From NCBI RefSeq assembly GCF_016894385.1, contig NZ_CP069811.1, positions 906,501 to 970,500 of the forward strand: a DNA stretch of 64,000 bases, read 5' to 3'. Made by a program: the position numbers and the translations under genes. Positions within the stretch are counted from its first letter, which is position 1. Each line of letters starts with the position of its first letter. The notes beneath the pieces are model-generated. The model made no database searches, was not told the DNA's origin, and saw nothing but the letters and a program-made list of their open reading frames with translations. This DNA comes from Cupriavidus oxalaticus. Lineage in GTDB: Bacteria > Pseudomonadota > Gammaproteobacteria > Burkholderiales > Burkholderiaceae. This document shows positions 58,244 to 64,000 of this stretch, piece after piece.

Positions 58244-60565
58244 ATGGATGCAGCAAAGCAACTGGTTCACGCGCGTGAAGTTGGCCTCAAGACTGGCATG
58301 GTGCTGCAAAAGCGCCTGAAAAATGCGCAGGAGGCCTACAGTGGCCGCGTGCAGCAAGCCGTGGGAGACCCGGGCACCGGTCCGTCCGGGCTGATGGCCG
58401 GCATGGACCCGATGAGCGGCTATGCCTATGCCATCGACAGCATGCAGCGTGCCATCCTGTTCTGGGACACGCTCAGGCAACGGGGCAACAACTTTGTCGA
58501 GAACACCATGCAGGGGCTCAAGCCGGTCCTGCATTTCGGCTACGAGACGGTTCTGGACGGGCGCCAGTTCGAACGGCCCGTCAACTATGCGCTGCTGAAG
58601 ATCACGCCCCCCGATGGCGTGACGATCGATGACAGCCGCCGTCCCTACGTCATCATCGATCCGCGCGCGGGCCATGGCCCCGGCATCGGCGGTTTCAAGG
58701 ACGACTCGCAGGTGGGCGTGGCCATGCGTGCCGGCCATCCTGTGTACTTCGTCATCTTCTTTCGCGATCCCGAGCCGGGACAGACCCTGCTGGACGTATG
58801 CGAGGCCGAGCAGCAGTTCATCAAGAAGGTGCGTTCGCTGCATCCGCACAGCGCCAAGCCGGCCATCATCGGCAATTGCCAGGGCGGCTGGGCGGCGATG
58901 ATGCTCGGCGCCTCGGACCCGGATGACACCGGGCCGATCGTGATCAACGGCGCGCCGATGTCGTACTGGAGCGGTGCCTGGAGCGAGGGCGAAGGCGATA
59001 ACCCGATGCGCTATTCCGGCGGGCTGCTGGGTGGGACCTGGCTCGCTTCGTACACGGCGGATCTCGGCAACGGCAAGTTCGACGGCGCCTGGCTGGTCCA
59101 GAATTTCGAGAACCTGAATCCGGCCAACAGTCTCTGGGACAAGTATTACAACCTGTACAAAAAGGCCGATACCGAGCCGCCGCGCTTTCTGGAGTTCGAG
59201 CGCTGGTGGGGCGGCTACTACCTGATGAACCGCGAGGAGATCGAATGGATCACGCGCAACCTGTTCGTTGGCAACAAGCTCTGGAGCGGAGACGTCAAGG
59301 CGGCCAGCGGCAAGGCGTTCGATCTGCGCGAGATCCGCGCGCCCATTGTCCTGTTTGCCTCGATGGGCGACAACATCACCCCGCCACAGCAGGCATTCAA
59401 CTGGGTCGTGGATATCTACGGCAGTACCGAGGAGATCAAGGCTCGCGGCCAGGTGATCGTCGGCATGATGCACCGGAACGTCGGCCATCTCGGCATCTTT
59501 GTCTCCGGCAAGGTCGCGCAGAAGGAGCATGCGCAGATCGTCTCGGTGCTCAAGAGCATCGAACTGCTGCCGCCGGGGCTCTATGGCATGGTCATCCATG
59601 AGCGCAAGGGCAGCGCCGGCGTGGAGTATGAGGTCGAGTTCGAGGAGCACTCGCTCGAGGAGATCGCCAGCAGGCTTAACCGCTTCGAGCGCGCCGATGA
59701 GAAGCCGTTCGAGACGGTCGCCAGCCTGTCGGACTTCACGCAGCGCGCCTACGAACTGTTTGCGCAGCCTTACGTCCAGGCGGTGTCCAATGAGTTGACA
59801 GCACGGGTGCTGCGCGAATTCCATCCGCTGCGCGTGCAGAACTGGCTGTTCTCGGACCTGAATCCGTGGATGGCATGGTTGAGGCCTGCCGCCGACGCGG
59901 TCCGGGCCAACCGGCAAGCGCTGGAACGGGAGCATCCGCTGCGCCAGCAGGAGCAGGCAGGCGCGGAAATGCTCAGCGCCGGACTGGATGCATACCGTGC
60001 CGTGCGCGACGCGATGACCGAGTACAGCTTTTTCAATGTGTACGCCAACCTGTTTCCGTTCATGCCAAGGAGCGAGGCTCCTGCCCGCACGGGTACGCCT
60101 GCGGCGACCGCCCCGCAGGACCTGCCGGAAGTCAAGGCGGCGCTGGCCGCGGCCGGCGAGGGCGGATACGCCGAGGCCGTTGCCCGGCTGGCATGCCTGC
60201 TGAGCCGCAAGGGCGAGCCCCTGCCGCTGTCCCGGCTGGAGCTGCGCAAGGAATTGGTCACGGACTATGCGGATCTGCTGCCGGAACTGGAGCCGCACGC
60301 CTGGCGCAAGATCCGCGGCCAGCAGGAACTGATCACGCGGTACGCGCCCGAGCAGGCACTTGCCACGCTGCCGGCCTTGCTCAGGCATCAGGCCGACCGC
60401 CAGCGGCTGCAGGCACTGGCGGAGAAGCTGCAAGCCGATGAGCGCCTGCTTGGCGCGACGCCCACCGCCGAGCAGGCGGCAATGCTGGAGCGGATCCGCA
60501 CGGTGCTGGGTGCCAAGCCTGAACGCGTGCGCGGTGCGGCCGTACCGCTCAGCCGCGCTTCCTAG
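58244..60565 (+). CDS. DUF3141 protein, PHA-synthase-like Cys hydrolase
   Basis: A 773-residue DUF3141 protein with an alpha/beta-hydrolase core. The nucleophile elbow is G210-N-C212-Q-G-G, a Cys as in PHA synthase (G-x-C-x-G-G), and D376 (FASMGDNITPP) and H415 (RNVGHLGIF) stand where the Asp and His of the triad should be. The N-terminus and C-terminal 300 residues are helical and unique to the family. With phosphotransacylase, acetate kinase and FabI following, it may handle short acyl-CoA or polyester intermediates. Activity not shown for the family that I know. Confidence 0.8.
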   Translation: MDAAKQLVHAREVGLKTGMVLQKRLKNAQEAYSGRVQQAVGDPGTGPSGLMAGMDPMSGYAYAIDSMQRAILFWDTLRQRGNNFVENTMQGLKPVLHFGYETVLDGRQFERPVNYALLKITPPDGVTIDDSRRPYVIIDPRAGHGPGIGGFKDDSQVGVAMRAGHPVYFVIFFRDPEPGQTLLDVCEAEQQFIKKVRSLHPHSAKPAIIGNCQGGWAAMMLGASDPDDTGPIVINGAPMSYWSGAWSEGEGDNPMRYSGGLLGGTWLASYTADLGNGKFDGAWLVQNFENLNPANSLWDKYYNLYKKADTEPPRFLEFERWWGGYYLMNREEIEWITRNLFVGNKLWSGDVKAASGKAFDLREIRAPIVLFASMGDNITPPQQAFNWVVDIYGSTEEIKARGQVIVGMMHRNVGHLGIFVSGKVAQKEHAQIVSVLKSIELLPPGLYGMVIHERKGSAGVEYEVEFEEHSLEEIASRLNRFERADEKPFETVASLSDFTQRAYELFAQPYVQAVSNELTARVLREFHPLRVQNWLFSDLNPWMAWLRPAADAVRANRQALEREHPLRQQEQAGAEMLSAGLDAYRAVRDAMTEYSFFNVYANLFPFMPRSEAPARTGTPAATAPQDLPEVKAALAAAGEGGYAEAVARLACLLSRKGEPLPLSRLELRKELVTDYADLLPELEPHAWRKIRGQQELITRYAPEQALATLPALLRHQADRQRLQALAEKLQADERLLGATPTAEQAAMLERIRTVLGAKPERVRGAAVPLSRAS

Positions 60566-60575
60566 CGAGTGGGCA

Positions 60576-60619
60576 GCGGACGGTTAGCGGACAGTTAGCG
60601 GACAGTTAGCGGACGGTTA
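60576..60619. repeat. Four tandem 11-bp repeats
   Basis: GCGGACGGTTA, GCGGACAGTTA, GCGGACAGTTA and GCGGACGGTTA stand head to tail, followed by GCGGGCG. They lie between the DUF3141 stop and the phosphotransacylase start. Confidence 0.75.
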
Positions 60620-60675
60620 GCGGGCGCATGCATCGCAGCCGACCGACATCGACGATTCTGACGCAGGAGTAACCC

Positions 60676-61614
60676 GTGAACGTCAAGCATGAGAAGTACC
60701 AGCGTCTGATTGATTACTGCAAGACCATGCCGCCTACGCCAACCGCGGTGGCGCACCCGTGCGACCAGTCCTCGCTGGAAGGGGCGGTAGAGGCCGCCCG
60801 GCTGGGCCTGATCGCCCCGATCCTGGTGGGGCCTCGTTCGCGCATCGAGGGCGCCGCGCGGGCCGCCGGCCTTGACATCCGCGAGTACCCGATCGTCGAC
60901 GCCGAGCATAGCCATGCGGCGGCGGCCGCAGCCGTGCAACTGGTGCGCGAAAGCAAGGCCGAGGCGCTGATGAAGGGCAGCCTGCACACCGACGAACTGA
61001 TGGGAGCCGTGGTCAAGGGCGATAGCGGCCTGCGTACCGCCCGGCGCATCAGCCACTGCTTCGTGATGGATGTGCCCGGGCACGAGGAGGCCTTGATCAT
61101 CACCGACGCCGCCGTCAACATAGCGCCGACGCTGGCCGAGAAGGCCGACATCCTGCAGAACGCGATCGACCTGGCCCATGCCTTGCGGGTCAAGGAGGTG
61201 CGCGTGGCGATTCTTTCGGCAATGGAGACGGTCAACCCCAAGGTGCCATCCACGCTCGATGCTGCCGCGTTGTGCAAGATGGTCGATCGCCACCAGATCA
61301 CGGGTGCGGTCGTCGACGGGCCGCTTGCCCTGGACAATGCCATCAACCTGGATGCGGCACGGATCAAGAAGATCGATTCACCGGTGGCCGGGCGCGCCAA
61401 TGTCCTGCTGGTGCCGGATCTGGACGCCGGCAACATGCTGGCCAAGAGCCTGACTTTCCTGGCCGGCGCCGATGCCGCGGGCATCGTGCTGGGCGCGCGG
61501 GTCCCGATCATCCTGACCAGCCGCGCCGACTCCGTCACGACCCGGCTGGCGTCCTGCGCGGTGGCGGCGCTGGTGGCCCGGGCCCGCCGGGATTCCGGCC
61601 AGGTTGCGGGGTGA
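60676..61614 (+). CDS. pta: Phosphate acetyl/butyryltransferase
   Basis: A 312-residue phosphotransacylase of the PTA_PTB family that swaps CoA for phosphate on a short acyl group. Segments: HPCDQSSLEGAVEAARLGLI, AEALMKGSLHTDELMGAVVK, CFVMDVPGHEEALIITDAAV. It lacks the MaoC hydratase domain of related bifunctional proteins, so it is the transferase alone. Start is GTG at 60676 after AGGAG. Four bases separate it from acetate kinase. Acetyl versus butyryl preference cannot be told. Confidence 0.85.
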   Translation: MNVKHEKYQRLIDYCKTMPPTPTAVAHPCDQSSLEGAVEAARLGLIAPILVGPRSRIEGAARAAGLDIREYPIVDAEHSHAAAAAAVQLVRESKAEALMKGSLHTDELMGAVVKGDSGLRTARRISHCFVMDVPGHEEALIITDAAVNIAPTLAEKADILQNAIDLAHALRVKEVRVAILSAMETVNPKVPSTLDAAALCKMVDRHQITGAVVDGPLALDNAINLDAARIKKIDSPVAGRANVLLVPDLDAGNMLAKSLTFLAGADAAGIVLGARVPIILTSRADSVTTRLASCAVAALVARARRDSGQVAG

Positions 61615-61618
61615 TGCC

Positions 61619-62809
61619 ATGGCCGAACTGATCCTGGTCCTGAATGCGGGTTCGTCGAGCCTCAAGTACTGTGCCTATGACACCCATGACGACGCGCTGA
61701 AGCTCGTCCTGCGCGGCAGCCTCGAAGGGCTCTACACGGCGCCAGCCTTTCGCGCCACCGACGCCGACGGCGCCGAGATCGAATCCAGGCGATGGGACGC
61801 CGGCACCGAGCTCGGACACGAGGGGGCCATCGCCTTCCTGGCGGACTTCCTGCGTGGCCACGGGAAGGGGCATACCTTGAGCGCGGTGGGGCACCGGGTG
61901 GTGCATGGCGGGGTACGCTTCACCCAACCGGCAAGGGTAACCGATGCACTGCTGGCGGAGCTGGACACGCTTTGCCCGCTCGCGCCCTTGCACCAGCCCC
62001 ACAACCTGAAGCCGATCCGCATCCTCGCCGCGCAGCGTCCGGAGCTTCCGCAGGTCGCCTGTTTCGATACCGCCTTCCACCGGGCGCAGCCGGAAGTGGC
62101 ACAGGCATTCGCCTTGCCGGCTGACATTACCGCGCGAGGCGTCAGGCGCTACGGCTTCCACGGATTGTCCTACGAGTACATCGCCAGTGTCCTCCCGAGC
62201 GTTGATGCGGTCGCAGCCGGGGGCCGCACGGTTGTGGCACACCTCGGCAACGGCAGCAGCATGTGTGCGCTGGTGGCAGGGCGCAGCGTGGCCAGCACCA
62301 TGGGCTTTACCGCGGTGGACGGCCTGCCGATGGGAACCCGGTGCGGCAGCCTGGATCCGGGCGTGATCCTGTACCTGATCAGCGAGCTCGGCATGGATGC
62401 CCATGCCATCGAGGACCTGATCTACCGCAAATCCGGGCTGCTTGGCGTCTCCGGCTTGTCGAGCGATATGCGCGCGCTGCTCGCCAGCGACGATGCGCAG
62501 GCTCGCTTTGCCGTCGAGTTGTACACGTACCGTATCGCCCGCGAGCTTGGCTCGCTGGCCGCTGCCGCGCAGGGGCTGGACGCGCTGGTTTTCACCGCAG
62601 GCGTTGGCGAGCATGCCGCGCCGATCCGGGAGCGCGTATGCCAGCTCGCAGCGTGGCTCGGCGTGAGCGTCGATGCAGCGGCGAACGCCGGCGACGGGCC
62701 GCGCATCAGCGCGGCTTCGGGCAAGGTCCCCGTCTGGGTCATCCCCACCAACGAGGAACTGATGATTGCCCGGCATACCAGGGAGGTCCTCGCAGCGCCC
62801 ACGCAATGA
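61619..62809 (+). CDS. ackA: Acetate kinase
   Basis: A 396-residue acetokinase. The phosphate loop is VLNAGSSSLK (residues 7-16). GHRVVHGG, ACFDTAFHRAQPEVAQAF and HLGNGSSMCA follow, then GLPMGTRCGSLDPGV, and the C-terminal VFTAGVGEHAAPIRERVC. It makes ATP from acetyl phosphate, or phosphorylates other short acids. The ATG at 61619 is five bases after the phosphotransacylase stop, so an upstream TTG is unlikely. Confidence 0.9.
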   Translation: MAELILVLNAGSSSLKYCAYDTHDDALKLVLRGSLEGLYTAPAFRATDADGAEIESRRWDAGTELGHEGAIAFLADFLRGHGKGHTLSAVGHRVVHGGVRFTQPARVTDALLAELDTLCPLAPLHQPHNLKPIRILAAQRPELPQVACFDTAFHRAQPEVAQAFALPADITARGVRRYGFHGLSYEYIASVLPSVDAVAAGGRTVVAHLGNGSSMCALVAGRSVASTMGFTAVDGLPMGTRCGSLDPGVILYLISELGMDAHAIEDLIYRKSGLLGVSGLSSDMRALLASDDAQARFAVELYTYRIARELGSLAAAAQGLDALVFTAGVGEHAAPIRERVCQLAAWLGVSVDAAANAGDGPRISAASGKVPVWVIPTNEELMIARHTREVLAAPTQ

Positions 62810-62884
62810 CCGCCGTCATGGCCGATCAAGGATCGGCATGGTCGCCGGCGGCTCACTGGCAATGATGAATCCGGAGAGAGTGAC

Positions 62885-63667
62885 ATGACTGCAGCGCAGC
62901 AACATCCGATCCTCGCCAACGCCCGCGCACTCGTCTGCGGGATTGCGAACGAGCATTCCATTGCTTATGGGTGCGCCAAGGCCTTCAGCGAACTGGGAGC
63001 GGAGGTTGCGATTACCTATGCCAGCGAAAAGGCGCGCCAGTTTGTCGAGCCGGTGGCGCAGGAGCTTGACGCTTCCATCTTCCTTCCCCTGGATGTCACG
63101 AGCGAGGCGGAAATGGACGCGTTGTTTGCGCGAATCCGGGAGCAGTGGGGAAAGCTGGATATTCTGGTGCATTCGGTCGCCTGGGCGCCGAAAGACGATC
63201 TGCAGGGCGGCCTGCTCAATTGTTCGGCCGAAGGCTTTGCCAGGGCCATGGATGTGTCCTGCCACTCCTTCGTGCGCATGGCCCGGCTGGCAGCGCCGCT
63301 GATGGCTGACGGTGGCACCATGTTTACCATGAGCTACCACGGCGCCAACAAGGTCGTGCCGAACTACAACGTCATGGGCCCGGTGAAGGCCGCGCTGGAA
63401 GCCGTGTCACGCTATCTCGCGTACGAACTGGGCCCACGCGGCATCCGCGTGCATGCAATCTCGCCTGGGCCGTTGCAGACGCGCGCTGCGTCCGGGCTAA
63501 AGAGCTTCGACCTGATGCTTGCCGACGCTGTGGAACGCGCGCCACTGGGCGAGTTGGTCGACATCATGGATGTGGGCTACACCTGCGCTTTCCTGGCCAC
63601 GCCGTACGCCCGACGGCTGTCGGGCGAAACGCTGTATGTGGATGGCGGGGTCAATATCATGGCGTGA
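62885..63667 (+). CDS. fabI: Enoyl-ACP reductase, FabI
   Basis: A 260-residue NADH-dependent enoyl-ACP reductase. The segment CGIANEHSIAYGCAKAFSEL is the cofactor site. The active site is complete, with Y151 (MSYHGA), Y161 and K168 (NYNVMGPVK). The tail SGETLYVDGGVNIMA is typical. It is probably a second FabI paralogue in the acyl-CoA/acyl-phosphate operon rather than the essential one. Confidence 0.88.
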   Translation: MTAAQQHPILANARALVCGIANEHSIAYGCAKAFSELGAEVAITYASEKARQFVEPVAQELDASIFLPLDVTSEAEMDALFARIREQWGKLDILVHSVAWAPKDDLQGGLLNCSAEGFARAMDVSCHSFVRMARLAAPLMADGGTMFTMSYHGANKVVPNYNVMGPVKAALEAVSRYLAYELGPRGIRVHAISPGPLQTRAASGLKSFDLMLADAVERAPLGELVDIMDVGYTCAFLATPYARRLSGETLYVDGGVNIMA

Positions 63668-63784
63668 GACGTCAGCCGCGAGACCGCTCGGGCATCAAAT
63701 ACTCAGAAGCCGTGTTTCACGCGCGGCCGCCATTGAGGGGGTGAATGGCTACCACATCATGACCGGCGCCTTGCCAGCCTTGAC

Positions 63785-63825
63785 AGAAAAAGGGACGGGA
63801 GGAACTGAGCCGTTCCTCCCGTCCC
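63785..63825 (-). terminator. Rho-independent terminator for the partial right-hand gene
   Basis: GGGACGGGAGGAAC and its exact partner GTTCCTCCCGTCCC form a 14-base stem around a six-base loop. On the minus strand the stem is followed by T5, ending the transcript of the gene at 63867-64000. It may also serve the fabI transcript in the other direction, but has no T-run there. Confidence 0.85.
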
Positions 63826-63866
63826 ATCGTCCCATGAGTACTATCCGCTGATTGCTGCAGTGCGTT

Positions 63867-64000
63867 TCAATTCCAGATCGGATCTTCCTTTTGCATCTGA
63901 TCCTTGGTTTTCTTCATCCAGTACGCACCGATCTGGCGCTCCGTGACGTTGCCCTGTTTCTTGACGTCGATCTTGTCGAAGTTCTGGTAGACCTGCGGCA
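63867..64000 (-). CDS. EF-hand-like protein, C-terminal part
   Basis: The last 43 residues of a protein whose 5' end lies beyond the window: FDKIDVKKQGNVTERQIGAY is an EF-hand-like loop, then MKKTKDQMQKEDPIWN. The loop has fewer acidic residues than a true calcium site, so metal binding is uncertain. It is transcribed toward the fabI operon, with a terminator between. Confidence 0.55.
   Translation of the reverse strand, partial: PQVYQNFDKIDVKKQGNVTERQIGAYWMKKTKDQMQKEDPIWN

Noticed and set aside
1..64000. tRNA, rRNA, integrase, phage or plasmid-origin genes
   Set aside because: Looked for and not seen; the accessory patches contain only repeats, a remnant and orphan genes.

Overview
This is a high-GC chromosomal or second-replicon segment from a beta-proteobacterium that looks like Cupriavidus or a close Burkholderiaceae relative. 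The grounds are the base composition, four Bug-type (tripartite tricarboxylate, TTT) solute receptors, the abundance of CaiB/BaiF enzymes and acyl-CoA dehydrogenases, an FlhC-type regulator, and an m-hydroxybenzoate/gentisate cluster of the nag type. The assignment rests on recognising gene families, not on a database search. No rRNA, tRNA, CRISPR array or intact insertion sequence was seen.

Layout. 1-2368: a partial YihY membrane protein, a YjfB-like small protein and an exported serine hydrolase. 2393-8710: a complete 3-hydroxybenzoate to gentisate to pyruvate + fumarate operon with a divergent LysR regulator and an aromatic-acid MFS transporter. 8711-12763: an accessory patch with a REP pair, an aldehyde dehydrogenase remnant, a UPF0158 protein, a hairpin-rich stretch that may be a structured RNA, an Asp/Glu racemase, and an AAA ATPase behind an AT-rich palindromic promoter. 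12827-23991: two acyl-CoA modules. The first is racemase-like CaiB, Bug, acyl-CoA dehydrogenase and ligase with a LysR; the second is Bug, acyl-CoA dehydrogenase, CoA-transferase and crotonase with a divergent IclR. 24000-35616: housekeeping and small genes, including a lauroyl acyltransferase, an orphan FlhC, a BON protein, an SDR, a flavodoxin-like protein, a phospholipase D/VTT fusion, an entericidin and a MITE-like element. 35645-40401: AraC, a two-component flavin monooxygenase, an EamA exporter and a beta-hydroxyacid dehydrogenase. 40464-40816: a 100-residue protein behind two adjacent LexA boxes. 40889-47822: a third acyl-CoA module with a paired acyl-CoA dehydrogenase, TetR and IclR. 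47853-55954: a fourth module (two CitE-type lyases, MmgE/PrpD, two MaoC, acyl-CoA dehydrogenase, CoA-transferase, Bug) around a twin-palindrome operator; its enzyme set fits breakdown of a C5 branched dicarboxylic acid. 56140-64000: small envelope proteins, an RRM-like protein, then DUF3141 (PhaC-like Cys hydrolase), phosphotransacylase, acetate kinase and FabI, ending in a partial EF-hand protein on the other strand.

The dominant theme is uptake and CoA-dependent breakdown of carboxylic and aromatic acids. The same parts list (a periplasmic Bug receptor, a family III CoA-transferase or racemase, an acyl-CoA dehydrogenase, a hydratase or ligase, and a local regulator) is rebuilt four times. 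No TctA/TctB membrane subunits are present, so the receptors must share a transporter encoded elsewhere. The observations I rate highest are the SOS-type double LexA box in front of an unrecognised small gene, the MITE with an 11-bp target duplication, the twin 14-bp palindromes at 48.9 kb, the hairpin-rich stretch at 10.3-10.7 kb, and the two crotonase paralogues that lack both usual catalytic glutamates.
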